From NCBI GenBank assembly GCA_963797605.1, contig CAWCPX010000002.1, positions 248,001 through 312,000 on the forward strand: DNA of 64,000 nucleotides, read 5' to 3'. Made by a program: the position numbers and the translations under genes. Shown in pieces: positions 25,425 through 35,135 of the stretch (positions within the stretch are counted from its first letter, which is position 1; the number at the start of each line of letters is the position of its first letter). This DNA is from DASQPR01 sp963797605. Lineage in GTDB: Bacteria > Actinomycetota > Actinomycetes > Mycobacteriales > Micromonosporaceae. Below the pieces are notes generated by a model. That model ran no database searches and was not told the DNA's origin. It saw only the letters and a program-made list of their open reading frames with translations.

Positions 25425-26582
25425 ATGTCTACGTCGCCGAGCGGCCGGGCGAAGGTGCCTGGAACCCCATCCGCAGCCGAATCCGGCGTCCCCGCGCGCA
25501 CGACGGGCCGGGTGCGTGTCGACGCCGCCGGGAGGCCGTTGTCGCAGCCACCGCCTCGTCCGGGCGCTCGGGTCGCACCGGCCGGCAAACGGAAGATCAA
25601 GCCTCGCTGGGGCCGCATCGCCCTCGTGCTCGGCGTGGTCGTCGCCTTGATCGTGGGCGGTGTGGTCTTGACCGGCTACCTGTTCGTGAACCACTACAAC
25701 GACAAGCTTTCACGGGTGGACGCCTTCTCCGCGATCACCGGCGGCCGGCCCCCCGTGCTCGTCAAGGGCGCCCAGAACATCCTGCTGCTCGGCAGCGACT
25801 CCCGAGATCCGTCTCAGGCCGCTGACCAAGGCGGATGGCGTACCGACACGATCATCCTGATGCACGTGACGGCCGACCACAAGAAGGCCTATCTGATCTC
25901 GATCCCCCGTGACACCTGGGTCTTCGTGCCGAAGAGCCCGTCAAAGCCATCGCTCGGCAACACGAACGCGAAGATCAACGCGGCGTTCTCGTGGGGCGGG
26001 CTTCCGCTGACCGTCGAAACGGTGGAACGGTTCACCGGGGTGCACATCGACCACACCGTGCTCATCAACTTCGGCGGCTTCGACAAGGTCGTCGACGCGC
26101 TCGGTGGCGTCACGATGTACATCGACAAGACGATCAAGTCGATCCACAAGCCCTACCGCACCTTCACGAAGGGCACCCACAATCTCGACGGTGCCCAGGC
26201 GCTCGACTACATCCGGCAGCGCAAGCAGTTCGCCAACGGTGACTTCACCCGCGTACAACATCAGCAGGAGTTCCTGAAAGACATCATGGACAAGGCGGCG
26301 AGCAGTGGCACCGTTACGAGCCCGTCCAAGCTCAACGCGTTCCTCGATGCGATGTCACAGGCGATCGTCGTGGACAAGTCGTTCGATCTGGGTTCGATGG
26401 CGCTGCAGTTCCGCAGTCTGAAGAGTTCCGACATGACCTTCCTGACCAGCCCGTCCGCGGGCACAGGCACGGAAGACGGGCAGAGTGTCGTCGAGCCCAA
26501 CAAGTCGAAGGCCGCGGCCCTGTTCAACGCGGTGAGTCGGGATTCCGTCGCAAGTTGGCTCGCGGCGAATCCATCGACGTAG
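25425..26582 (+). CDS. LCP (LytR-CpsA-Psr) family cell-wall polymer ligase 1
   Basis: 385 residues. A basic, Pro-rich cytosolic tail, one membrane helix at about 75-97 (ALVLGVVVALIVGGVVLTGYLF), then the extracellular LCP domain: NILLLGSDSRD, RTDTIILMHV, AYLISIPRDTWVFVP, INAAFSWGG, VLINFGGFDKVVDALGGV and ALDYIRQRKQFANGDFTRVQHQQEFL. LCP proteins transfer polyprenyl-linked glycopolymers onto peptidoglycan (in actinobacteria, arabinogalactan or teichoic-type polymers). The conserved Arg/Asp residues that bind the pyrophosphate lipid are present. First of five LCP genes here. Confidence 0.92.
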   Translation: MSTSPSGRAKVPGTPSAAESGVPARTTGRVRVDAAGRPLSQPPPRPGARVAPAGKRKIKPRWGRIALVLGVVVALIVGGVVLTGYLFVNHYNDKLSRVDAFSAITGGRPPVLVKGAQNILLLGSDSRDPSQAADQGGWRTDTIILMHVTADHKKAYLISIPRDTWVFVPKSPSKPSLGNTNAKINAAFSWGGLPLTVETVERFTGVHIDHTVLINFGGFDKVVDALGGVTMYIDKTIKSIHKPYRTFTKGTHNLDGAQALDYIRQRKQFANGDFTRVQHQQEFLKDIMDKAASSGTVTSPSKLNAFLDAMSQAIVVDKSFDLGSMALQFRSLKSSDMTFLTSPSAGTGTEDGQSVVEPNKSKAAALFNAVSRDSVASWLAANPST

Positions 26583-26625
26583 AGTTTTCATATCTTCGGC
26601 CGTTCGTCGCTTGTCTGGAGCCGGC

Positions 26626-27948
26626 ATGACGGAGCCTGGCAAGGCGCACGAGAAGGCGCATGCCTCCGCGGCCGTGCCACAGAGCGCACCGCCGTCGGCG
26701 TCTGCTCAGGCTGAGGTGCCCAGGGTGTCGGCGAAGGCCGAGGTGCCTCGAGTGGCGGCGAAGGCTGAGGCGCCGGCGCCTGTCCGAGCTAGCGCGGCGG
26801 TCGGGAAGCCGGGGGCCGCGGTCGGATCGATTAAGCGCAGGTCGCCCTGGTGGGCACGGCTTTCCCTGATCTTCGGCGTCGTCCTCGTGGTCGTCAGCGG
26901 GGCGGCTTTCGTCGGCGGCGGGCTCCTGCTGCGGCACGTCTCCAACACGATCCAGCAGCAGAACCTGCTCGGCAACGTTGGGGCCGGCGGAAGCAAGGGT
27001 GCCTCGATCAAAGGTCCGGTCAACATCCTGCTCATCGGCCTCGACACCCGAGACGACAACCCCGGTCTCGGCTCGCGGGCCGACTCGATCATCGTCGTGC
27101 ACGTGCCGGCCGCGCATGACCGTGCCTACATGGTTTCGATCCCCCGTGACACCAACGCGGTCATCCCGGCCTTCCCGACATCGCGATACGCCGGTGGCAC
27201 CGCGAAGATCAACGCTGCCTACGAGTTCGGCAGCCAGAATGGTGGCGGCACCGCCGGTGGCGTCCAACTGCTCGCGCTCACGATCCAGAAGCTCGCGAAC
27301 ATCACGTTCAACGCGGCCACGATCGTCAACTTCGACGGTTTCAAAGACGTCGTGACGGCCCTTGGTGGCGTTGACCTGTGCATCGACGAGAAGGTCACAT
27401 CGATCCACGACGGATTCATCACGGGTACGACGAAACACGCGGCGCCCTACAAGATCACCGACGGAGGCCTGCACTTCTCGCGGATTCCGGGCACGACGCC
27501 GGCCGTCTACCTACCCGGCTGCCGACACCTCTCGGCCTACGAAGCGCTCGATTACGTGCGGCAACGCGATCTGCTCGCGAACGGCGACGGCGATTACGGC
27601 CGGCAGCGGCACCAGCAGCAGTTCGTGCGGGCGCTGTTGAAGGAAGGGCTCGACAAGGGCCTGACGAACCCGATCACGCTCAACACGTTCTTGGAGAAGG
27701 TCAGCAAGGCGTTCGTCTTCGACGGTCACGGCACGTCGCTCACTGACTGGATCTTCGCGATGAAGGGCATCTCGCCCGACAACATGATCTCGATCAAGAC
27801 GAACAACGGCACCTACAACACCGTCCATGTGAACGGGGAGTCGCGCGAAGAGTTGTCCCCGGACAGCCTGGCACTGCTCGCCGACGTCAACACCGACACC
27901 GTGGATCAGTTCATCGCCAGCCATCCGACCTGGGTGAACGCGAACTGA
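26626..27948 (+). CDS. LCP family cell-wall polymer ligase 2
   Basis: 440 residues. The N-terminal cytosolic tail has imperfect repeats (AEVPRVSAK / AEVPRVAAK / AEAPAPV), then a basic patch and a membrane helix at about 80-100 (LIFGVVLVVVSGAAFVGGGLLL). LCP domain: NILLIGLDTRDDN, SRADSIIVVHV, MVSIPRDTNAVIP, INAAYEFGSQNGG, ATIVNFDGFKDVVTALGGVDLC and ALDYVRQRDLLANGDGDYGRQRHQQQFV. An insert around residues 240-300 carries two Cys (VDLC and LPGC) that may pair. The ATG at 26626 with TGGAG upstream is preferred over a TTG 15 nt earlier. Confidence 0.92.
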   Translation: MTEPGKAHEKAHASAAVPQSAPPSASAQAEVPRVSAKAEVPRVAAKAEAPAPVRASAAVGKPGAAVGSIKRRSPWWARLSLIFGVVLVVVSGAAFVGGGLLLRHVSNTIQQQNLLGNVGAGGSKGASIKGPVNILLIGLDTRDDNPGLGSRADSIIVVHVPAAHDRAYMVSIPRDTNAVIPAFPTSRYAGGTAKINAAYEFGSQNGGGTAGGVQLLALTIQKLANITFNAATIVNFDGFKDVVTALGGVDLCIDEKVTSIHDGFITGTTKHAAPYKITDGGLHFSRIPGTTPAVYLPGCRHLSAYEALDYVRQRDLLANGDGDYGRQRHQQQFVRALLKEGLDKGLTNPITLNTFLEKVSKAFVFDGHGTSLTDWIFAMKGISPDNMISIKTNNGTYNTVHVNGESREELSPDSLALLADVNTDTVDQFIASHPTWVNAN

Positions 27949-28151
27949 TCCGGTCGTCGCAACGGCGTGATGTGGCACACCTCGCGTACCGCTTATGTCA
28001 GCATTTGCCGGTATCTCCTACAACGGTTTGCTGAGAAGGCACTGATTTTTCGCGCGGCACCCTACCGGATCGGCATTCGCACCCATAAGTTGGTGACTCC
28101 CGCCCAACGTCGTTACCGAGCGTGGGCTTCGAGAATCCATGAGGTGCGTTG

Positions 28152-29723
28152 GTGAACCCGTACGACCGTTCGTCGATGCGTTCGCCTGATCCCGACCCCC
28201 GCCCAGCTCCGCGCCAGGGTCCTCCCCGCCCAGGTCCGCGCCCGGATGACGGCCGTGGTGGCACGTACGGGTCACCAGCACCCGCTCCGCGTGGTGCTGG
28301 CAACACGTACGGTAACGGTGCTCAGGGCGGTGGAGAGTACGACGGCGGCGAATACGGTCGCGGTGAGCGTGGCGGCGCTGAATACGGCGGCCGTGAATAC
28401 GGGGGCGCGGAATACGGCAGTGCTGGATACGGGGGCGCGGAATACGGCAGTGCTGGATACGGGGGCGCGGAACACGGCGGCGCTGGATACGGGGGCGCTG
28501 AATACGGCGGCGGCCGCCGACCGGCGGCCGGTCGCGCACCGCAGGGCCGTGCTCAATCCGGCGGTCGGCCCGATGCCCGTAACTCCAAGACGTCTCGTGA
28601 CTCCAACACGTCTCGCGGTAAGAAGCCCGGTGCGAAGCCGAAGCGTCGCCGGAGCCCGTTGTGGACGAAGCTGATCATCACGTTCGGCGTTCTCATCGTC
28701 TTCGCGAGCACCGGCACGATGGTGGGCGTCAGCACGGTCCTCGGTCAGGTGAACAACGACATCCAGACGCAGAACCTGCTCGGCGACCAGGCCGCGGCCG
28801 GCACCTCGATCAACGGCGTGCTGAACATCCTGCTGGTCGGCGTCGACACCCGGCCCGGCAACACGATCGGCTCCCGGTCGGACTCGATCATCGTCGCGCA
28901 TATCCCGGCGTCACACGACCGCGTCTACCTCGTCTCGATTCCGCGCGACACGCAGATCCCGATCCCGGGTCACGGCTCCGATAAGATCAACTCCGCCTTC
29001 TACTTCGGAAGCTCCAACGGTGGCGGCTACCCCGGCGGGTTCCAGCTGCTCGCGAAAACGTTGAAGACCAACTTCGGCCTGACGTTCAACGCGGGTGCCA
29101 TCGTCAACTTCGACGGGTTCACCAGCATCGTCAACGCGCTCGGCGGCGTGAACATGTACGTCGACGAGAAAACGACCTCACTCCACCACGGCTATGAGAC
29201 GGCGCACCCGTCGATCAAGAAGGCACCGTTCTCAACGACGAACAAAGGTTTGACGTGGCACCCGGTCCCGGGCGTTACCCCGGTGGTGTACAAGGTCGGG
29301 ATGCAGCACCTCACGCCGTACGAGGCCCTCGACTACGTACGTATCCGCGACTTCCTGCCGAACGGCGACTACGACCGGGAACGTCACCAGCAGCAGTTCA
29401 TCAAGGCGCTGCTCAGTAACGCGTACCAGCAGGGTTTGAGCAACCCGTTGAAGCTCAATACGTTCATGAAGTCGATCAGCAAGGCCTTCGTTTTCGACAA
29501 CGGCGGCCACGCGGTATCCGACTGGATCTTCACGCTCAAGGGCATCAACCCGAGCGCCATCCTGACGATCAAGACGAACAACGGAACCTTCAATACCCAG
29601 GTGGTGAACGGTTCCGACGAGGAAGTGCTCGATCCGACGTCGCTGCAACTGCTGCAAGACGTGAAGAACGACTCCGTTGAGCAGTTCGTTGAAGCCCACC
29701 CGACGTGGTTGACGACTAACTGA
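28152..29723 (+). CDS. LCP family cell-wall polymer ligase 3, with Gly/Tyr repeat tail
   Basis: 523 residues. A long cytosolic tail with Pro/Arg-rich residues 1-55 and Gly/Tyr/Ala repeats (about 70-120, unit GGAEYGSAGY) encoded by a 30-bp DNA repeat. A Lys/Arg-rich stretch precedes a membrane helix (LIITFGVLIVFASTGTMVGV, about 175-195). LCP domain: NILLVGVDTRPG, SRSDSIIVAHIPASHDRVYLV, SIPRDTQIPIPG, KINSAFYFGSSNGG, AIVNFDGFTSIVNALGGV and ALDYVRIRDFLPNGDYDRERHQQQFI. GTG at 28152 with a GAGG site upstream. The 203 bp upstream hold no recognisable element. A terminator follows. Confidence 0.92.
   Translation: MNPYDRSSMRSPDPDPRPAPRQGPPRPGPRPDDGRGGTYGSPAPAPRGAGNTYGNGAQGGGEYDGGEYGRGERGGAEYGGREYGGAEYGSAGYGGAEYGSAGYGGAEHGGAGYGGAEYGGGRRPAAGRAPQGRAQSGGRPDARNSKTSRDSNTSRGKKPGAKPKRRRSPLWTKLIITFGVLIVFASTGTMVGVSTVLGQVNNDIQTQNLLGDQAAAGTSINGVLNILLVGVDTRPGNTIGSRSDSIIVAHIPASHDRVYLVSIPRDTQIPIPGHGSDKINSAFYFGSSNGGGYPGGFQLLAKTLKTNFGLTFNAGAIVNFDGFTSIVNALGGVNMYVDEKTTSLHHGYETAHPSIKKAPFSTTNKGLTWHPVPGVTPVVYKVGMQHLTPYEALDYVRIRDFLPNGDYDRERHQQQFIKALLSNAYQQGLSNPLKLNTFMKSISKAFVFDNGGHAVSDWIFTLKGINPSAILTIKTNNGTFNTQVVNGSDEEVLDPTSLQLLQDVKNDSVEQFVEAHPTWLTTN
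28371..28510 (+). repeat. 30-bp coding tandem repeat in LCP 3
   Basis: Units at 28401-28430 and 28431-28460 are identical (starting GGGGGCGCGGAATACGGCAG), 28461-28490 is nearly so, and degenerate partial units flank them. It encodes the Gly/Glu/Tyr/Ala tail and could vary in copy number. Confidence 0.9.
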
Positions 29724-29749
29724 CCTCGGTCGGCCGGACGCGCGCGCAT

Positions 29750-29797
29750 GCGTCCACCGCCCCGGATCGTGTGATCGGGGGTGGTGGACGCTTTCGG
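29750..29797 (+). terminator. Strong terminator hairpin after LCP 3
   Basis: A 14-bp arm at 29750-29763 pairs with 29778-29791 through one wobble; the loop contains a further GATC/GATC pairing, and TTTCGGTTT follows. It sits between LCP 3 and the convergent HNH gene. Confidence 0.8.
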
Positions 29798-29811
29798 TTT
29801 GCGTGCGGCCG

Positions 29812-31167
29812 TTAGAACGGTGGTGGTTCGGGGTCGGTCTCGTAGATGTGCCCGGTCGGGGACTTCCAGATCAGGTGGCCTGGGGTCGGTTGGGTGATGA
29901 TCCACTTCGTTTCGTCTTTGAGCCGGTGGTGGTGCCGGCAGAGGACGGCGAGGTTGTCGTGGGTGGTTTTGCCGCCTTTGGCGTGCGGGATGGTGTGGTC
30001 GAGGTCGGCGTGGCGGGCGCGGCGGTTGCAGCCGGGTGCGCGGCAGGTGCGGTCGCGGGCTCTGATCCAGCGGGTTAACGCGGCTCCGGGCCTGCGCCGG
30101 TTCGGGTCGGCTTCCACGGGTGGCATCGGCCGGATCTCACTGGTTCGTTGCCGTGGTGCGCAGGCAGGTTGCGGCGACGGCTCGGCGGCTGACGGCGCCG
30201 TTGGTGCGCGATCGCCGCAGGGTTGCGTGGGTTGCGGTGAACCGCCACGCCCGCCGGGTTCGTCCGGCGCGCCGGGTTCATCCATCCCCGCGGCGGCTGG
30301 TGTCGGTCGAGCACCCAGCAACCCGTGGGCGAGGAGTTCTCCGCCGGGGCCGACGGCGCTGAACTGCCACTGCGCCACCGCCGCCTGCGAGGCCAGGATT
30401 TGCCGGGCGGTGTCGGCTGAGACGGGTCCGTATCCGGCCAGGGTGGCGGGTTCGGTGCCGGCACCGGTCGCGGTGTCCCACGGCACCACCAACTCGATGA
30501 CCCCGGCCCGGTGGATCGGGCTGGCACCGATGCCGACGCCTTCGAGCAGGTCCAGGAACGTGTCCGCCCGTAACTGCTCCAGGGTGCGGGCATCGCCGGT
30601 GAGTTTGATTCCGCGAGCGAACGCGTCCACCCGCTCGAACGCCGCCGACACCCGAGCCGCCGGCAGCAGGATGCCGTAGAGCGAGGAGGTGCCGTCCTCA
30701 TCCGGGGTGGTGCCGATGCTGCGGGACCCGAGCTTCTTCGAGGTTCGCTGCGCCGCCCCGCCCGGGTCGGCCTTCAGGACGGCTTTGCGGATCCGGGCCC
30801 GTAACTGACTGGTCGTCCATTTCCCCGCATCGGGCAGCAGTGTGGCGGCGATCGCGGCGGCGAGGGTGTCATCGACGGTGGCGAGCAGGTCGTAGAACAG
30901 CCACGCACGCCGGTAGTCGATGTCCCCGACCGCAAACGCCGCCAACACCTGCGGCAACACCGTGGTGAGGTATTTCCCGAACTGGACCTGGCACCGGGCC
31001 TGCCCCGGCGTCCACGTCAACGCGAACGCGACCTCGTCCGTGTCATACCCCTTCTCCGCCGCCGCAGCCACCGTCACCACCGAGGTCAGCAAGGTCGCGG
31101 ACGCCACGGCGGCAGCCCGGGCAGCCCGCTGCATCGCCTCAACCACATCGTCGTCAACGACCTTCAC
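29812..31167 (-). CDS. DUF222 and HNH endonuclease domain protein
   Basis: 451 residues from a GTG at 31167 (an ATG at 31290 is possible). N-terminal alpha-helical DUF222 region (about 10-250), a Pro/Ala-rich linker (about 275-345) and a C-terminal HNH nuclease motif: CRAPGCNRRARHADLDHTIP, then GGKTTHDNLAVLCRHHHRLK, with the metal-binding Cys pairs and the H-N-H residues. This family is expanded and repeat-like in actinobacterial genomes (13E12 type), and its biological role is unsettled. It lies in reverse orientation between LCP 3 and LCP 4, as if inserted. No terminal inverted repeats seen. Confidence 0.9.
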   Translation of the reverse strand: MKVVDDDVVEAMQRAARAAAVASATLLTSVVTVAAAAEKGYDTDEVAFALTWTPGQARCQVQFGKYLTTVLPQVLAAFAVGDIDYRRAWLFYDLLATVDDTLAAAIAATLLPDAGKWTTSQLRARIRKAVLKADPGGAAQRTSKKLGSRSIGTTPDEDGTSSLYGILLPAARVSAAFERVDAFARGIKLTGDARTLEQLRADTFLDLLEGVGIGASPIHRAGVIELVVPWDTATGAGTEPATLAGYGPVSADTARQILASQAAVAQWQFSAVGPGGELLAHGLLGARPTPAAAGMDEPGAPDEPGGRGGSPQPTQPCGDRAPTAPSAAEPSPQPACAPRQRTSEIRPMPPVEADPNRRRPGAALTRWIRARDRTCRAPGCNRRARHADLDHTIPHAKGGKTTHDNLAVLCRHHHRLKDETKWIITQPTPGHLIWKSPTGHIYETDPEPPPF

Positions 31168-31319
31168 CCCGTCGACGCTACCGACGAAAACCCGTCCCGG
31201 GAGGGGCCAGCGGAGGGGGCCATTACCTTGGCCAAACCATCGAACACAAACGATCAAGCTCAGGAGTCGGACCCCGTAATTCGGATGCACACCACCAACG
31301 TCGCTGGGACCATCGACTG

Positions 31320-31880
31320 ATGCTGATCGAATTCGCCCGCGCTCAGAGCGGCGGCTCGACGGTTGCCACGATTCACCGTCGCGACGGCGTCATCGTGCAG
31401 TTGCACGGCTATGACCAGAAGTTTCGGGTCCCACATGACATCGCGCACGCGGTTGCCGAGCGCGAACTCGATCTCGCCGACGGCGTCTTCGGATCGATCG
31501 CCGGCGGCGCGCTCTTCGCCGGCATGACCGTGCTGGCCGGCAAGTCACGCCACGATGCCGCCGCCCGCAGTAAGCGACTTCTGAGCCGTAACAGCCGAGC
31601 GTTGACCCGGGCAGAGGTGATGGCCGGCGTCGTACATGACGCGGTTGAACACCGTGGCGAGATCGACGCCGTCGCCAAGGGGCGCGTTGATTGGGGCATC
31701 GTGCACCCAGAACCGTTCCCGTGGCCGCCGGAGCAGATCGAGAGGACCGTCAGCATGCTGGAGGCACTCGCCACCGAGTGGCATCGGACCCACACACTCC
31801 GATTGATCTGGCCGGACAGGCTGACCAGCGTGATGCCGGAGTCTGCCGGCATCAGACGAGGTCGCGCGGGCCGCCGATGA
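31320..31880 (+). CDS. Hypothetical protein
   Basis: 186 residues with an intact frame. Unrecognised. Notable segments: an N-terminal beta-like part (VATIHRRDGVIVQLHGYDQKF), a PHDIAHAVAERELDLADGVFGS stretch (read in two parts) followed by a Gly/Ala-rich turn, and a C-terminal helix (EQIERTVSMLEALATEWHRT). His, Asp and Glu in the central stretch could bind metal, but this is only a guess. No signal peptide. ATG start with weak SD. It is flanked by the HNH gene (divergent) and LCP 4 (200 bp downstream, with no recognisable element between). Confidence 0.65.
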   Translation: MLIEFARAQSGGSTVATIHRRDGVIVQLHGYDQKFRVPHDIAHAVAERELDLADGVFGSIAGGALFAGMTVLAGKSRHDAAARSKRLLSRNSRALTRAEVMAGVVHDAVEHRGEIDAVAKGRVDWGIVHPEPFPWPPEQIERTVSMLEALATEWHRTHTLRLIWPDRLTSVMPESAGIRRGRAGRR

Positions 31881-32081
31881 TCCAGAAAACCAACGGCACA
31901 TGACCACGAAATGAACGCCAGTAGCCAAGCCTGCCGACTCGGAGTATCCCCGGAATTGCGGCCATGGCGTACCGTGCCAGGGGCGCCAACCCCGCTGCGG
32001 CTATGAGGCACGGCGGCGTTGGCCTCGTCTGTGTGCGGCGCTTGTCGGCCGTGATGTAGCCGGATTGCGGGGATAGTAAGG

Positions 32082-33642
32082 ATGTCAGACGGTCAGCAGG
32101 GCAATGTCTACGGCGGCGGTCGGCCTCCGTCGGGTCAGGGTGGGCCGGGTCGCGTACCAGGTCCGCCGCCCTACGCGCCGCCGCCCGCCTACGGCCCCGC
32201 GGGCTACGGCCCAGGCCATCCACAGGGCCGCCCGGGCTACGGGCCTGACCCCGGCTACGGGCCTGACCCCGGCTACGGTCCTGACCCCGGCTACGGTCCT
32301 GACCCCGGCTACGGGCCTGACCCCGCCCATAGACCCGACCCTGGCTACCCACAACCGAAACCACCGGTGCAGCGCGCCGGATCGGGGGACCTATGGACGT
32401 CCGTCCGGCGGCAGACCCGACTCGAAGGCCGGCAAGAACCGTCCGACCAACAAGCGTCCGACTAGCGGCAAACCCGGCCCGAAGAAGAAAGGCGGCCGCA
32501 GCCCGATCTGGACCTTCGTGGTGCTCGGCTTCGGTGTGCTCGTGATGCTCGCCGGTGTCGGTGGCATCGTCGGTGTCAACTACACCCTGCACGAGGCCGA
32601 CAGCCTGATCGCGCAGCCGGACCTGCTCGGCGGCAACGTCGCGACCGGCAACATCGATCAAGGGCGCGATCAACATGCTGCTGGTCGGCCTCGATACCCG
32701 GCCGGACAACGGCAGCATCGGCTCGCGTTCCGACTCGATCATCATCGCGCACATTCCGGCCGCGCACGATCGCGTCTACCTGATCTCGATCCCGCGCGAC
32801 ACGAACGCGACATCCCGGCCGACCCGGCGACCGGCTTCAACGGCGGGTCACTACAAGATCAATGCCGCGTTCATCTTCGGCAGCCAGAACAAGGGCGGCG
32901 AGGCCGGCGGCTTCCAGTTGCTCGCCAAGACGATCAAGCAGGACTACGGGATCACGTTCAACGGCGGCGCCATCGTCGAACTTCAACGGCTTCACGGACA
33001 TCGTCAACGAAGCTGGGCGGCGTCCACATGTACGTCGACGAGACGACCACGTCGATCCACCACGGGTACCTGATCGGCGACCGGCGAAGCACGCGAAGCC
33101 GTACAAGATCGATCCGAACACCGGTGTGCCGAGCTGCTCGAACCGGCACGTCACGTTCGACTCGAACCCGATCAAGTGCGCATTGCCGGGCATCACGCCG
33201 GTGCAGTACAACAAGGGCGACCAGCACCTGACGGCGTACGACGCGCTGGACTTCGTCCGGTGCCGTGACGGCCTGCCGTACACCGACTACGACCGTCAGC
33301 GTCACCAGCAGCAGTTCATCAAGGCGCTGATGCAGGAGGCGTACGACAAGGGCATCACCGACCCGACGAAGCTCAACGGCTTCCTGAAGTCGATCGGCAA
33401 GGCGTTCACGTTCGACCGACGGCGGCGTGCCGCTCTCCGACTGGATCTTCACGCTCAAGGGCTGTCGCCCAACTCGATGGTCACGATCAAGACCAACGAC
33501 GGCCAGTACGCCCACTACACCGGCCCGGCGCCGGACGCCCGGCAGGCGCTGACGGCGGACAGCCTGCTGCTGTCGCAGGACGTCATCCACGACAAGGTGG
33601 ACACAGTTCATCGCGACGCATCCGGACTGGGTAGCGAGCTGA
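32082..33642 (+). CDS. LCP family cell-wall polymer ligase 4 (frameshifted)
   Basis: Reconstructed protein of about 515 residues. A Gly/Pro/Tyr-rich cytosolic tail with PGYGPD repeats, a basic segment (KAGKNRPTNKRPTSGKPGPKKKGG), a membrane helix (IWTFVVLGFGVLVMLAGVGG) and the LCP domain in pieces: INMLLVGLDTRPDNGSIGS, SDSIIIAHIPAAHDRVYL, ISIPRDTN, YKINAAFIFGSQNKGGEAGG, LDFVRCRDGLPYTDYDRQ and RHQQQFIKALMQEAYDKGI. Frame changes near 32390, 32660, 32810, 32985-33090, 33415 and 33605. The natural end is HPDWVAS with TGA at 33640, matching the HPTW ends of LCP 2 and 3. All core motifs survive, so sequence errors are likelier than decay. Confidence 0.85.
32235..32324 (+). repeat. 18-bp coding tandem repeat in LCP 4
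   Basis: Five units of GGCTACGGGCCTGACCCC (two units have T for G at position 9), encoding GYGPDP repeats in the cytosolic tail. Confidence 0.92.
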
Positions 33643-33739
33643 CCAGCGTCAGTAGGCGGATTCACGAGCCCGACGTCCGCGCACCCCTCCGTACAGTGGG
33701 CGAAGTAGTGCAAATCGCACACTGGACCGGGGGCTCGCG

Positions 33740-34784
33740 ATGGAGCGCGGGGCGTGGCGCGCGCGCGAAGCCGCCCGAGCCCCGCTATGGGCGAAGATCT
33801 GCCGATCGTGTCGGGCTCGTGCTGATCTGGTGCTCGCTCGGCCTGCTCGGCGGCGGAGAAGCTGCTCACCGCCCGATACGCGGCCGCGCTGCACCAGGGA
33901 CAATCTGCTGGCGCCGGGCGCCCGCAGGGCGACGCCCAGACGTCGCTCGCCGGCCCGCTGAACTACCTGCTGATCGGCTCGGACGCGCGTGCGAACAATC
34001 CGGGCATGGGCGCCCGATCGGACACGATCATCATCGTGCACATCCCGGCGTCGCTGGATCGCGCGTACTCGATCTCGATACCGCGTGACCTGCGGGTGAA
34101 CATCCCGCCGTGCCGGATGCGATTCGGCGGCTCGCCTCGGACAAGATCAACGCCTCGTTCCAGGACGGCGGGCAGGGCGCGGGCGGCGTACAGCTGCTGT
34201 CCGCGACGCTGACCCAGCTCACCGGCATCGAGTTCGACGGCGCCGCCGTGGTCGACTTCGGCGGGTTCGACAAGATCGTCAAGGAACTCGGCGGCGTGCA
34301 CATGTGCGTCGACGAGAGGGTCAAGTCGATCCACACCGGCCACGTCTTCACATCGGGCTGCCAGGACCTCACCGCCAAGCGAGACGCTCGACTACCTGCG
34401 CCAGCGCGAGACGCTGCCCGGCGGCGACTTCGACCGGCAGCGGCACCAGCAGCAGTTCCTGAGGGCGATCTTCGCCAAGACGTTCGCGCAACGGGCTCAC
34501 CCAGAACCCGCTCAAGATCGACGAGGTCATCCGGGATGTCGGCTCCGTCGATGACGGTCGACACTGAACGGCGTACCCGCTGGATCAATTGATCTTCACG
34601 CTCCGAAACGTCAAGCCGTCGTCACTCGTGGGCGTCCGGGTGCCGTCGGACACGCAGCACGATCGGCGGGGTCAGCTACGTCGTGCAGACCGACGCCGGC
34701 ACCCTCCCTCTACGCGGCGACTGACCCAGGACACGATGGACTACGTGGACACGCGATAACCCGGCCTGGGTGAACGCGCTCTAG
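33740..34784 (+). CDS. LCP family cell-wall polymer ligase 5 (frameshifted)
   Basis: Reconstructed protein of about 340 residues with a short basic tail (MERGAWRAREAARAPLWAK), a membrane helix in shifted frames (about 33795-33860), and an LCP domain: LNYLLIGSDARANNPG, ARSDTIIIVHIPASLDRAY, SISIPRDLRVNIP, KINASFQDGG, AAVVDFGGFDKIVKELGG and TLDYLRQRETLPGGDFDR. Removing single extra bases near 34380 (C), 34489 (C), 34565 (T), 34577 (C), 34655 (C) and 34707-34720 restores NGVPLDQLIFTL and the end NPAWVNAL with TAG at 34782. It lacks the repeat tail of LCP 3 and 4. It lies 98 bp after LCP 4. Confidence 0.82.
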
Positions 34785-34795
34785 ACTTGCGTCTC

Positions 34796-35135
34796 GTGTT
34801 CAACCGACCGACGCTGCCCAGCGTCGCAGGCTGTCGACGTGCCCGACGGCGCCTACCTTCTTGACGTCCGCGAGCCCGACGAGTGGGAGGCCGGCCATGC
34901 GCCCGGCGCCCACCACGTGCCGATGACGACGGTGCCGGCCCGCATCGACGAGATCCCGACCGAAGGCCCGGTGATCGTGGTCTGCCGGCACGGCCACCGC
35001 TCCGCCCAGGTCGTCAATTACCTGCTCGCGAACGGTCGGGACAACGTCGTCAATCTCGACGGCGGCATCGTCGACTGGGTCGCGGCCGGCCGCCCGATCG
35101 TGACCGACGACGGACGTGACCCCTACATCGCCTGA
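34796..35135 (+). CDS. Rhodanese-like domain protein (one frameshift)
   Basis: About 112 residues. The start is a GTG at 34796 (FNRPTLPSV), then, after removing an extra A at 34828, AVDVPDGAYLLDVREPDEWEAGHAPGAHHVP (read in two parts). The active loop is VCRHGHRSAQ with the sulfur-accepting Cys, and the protein ends NLDGGIVDWVAAGRPIV. Single-domain rhodaneses carry sulfane sulfur. The unshifted frame from 34839 already covers most of the domain. The stop overlaps the GDPD start by 20 bp. Confidence 0.87.

Noticed and set aside
28371..28510. Possible CRISPR-like array
   Set aside because: Repeats are contiguous with no spacers and stay in frame as a protein repeat in LCP 3. The same holds for 32235-32324.
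29812..31167. Complete insertion sequence or intein/homing element
   Set aside because: HNH motif alone; no transposase, terminal inverted repeats, target duplication or intein blocks visible.
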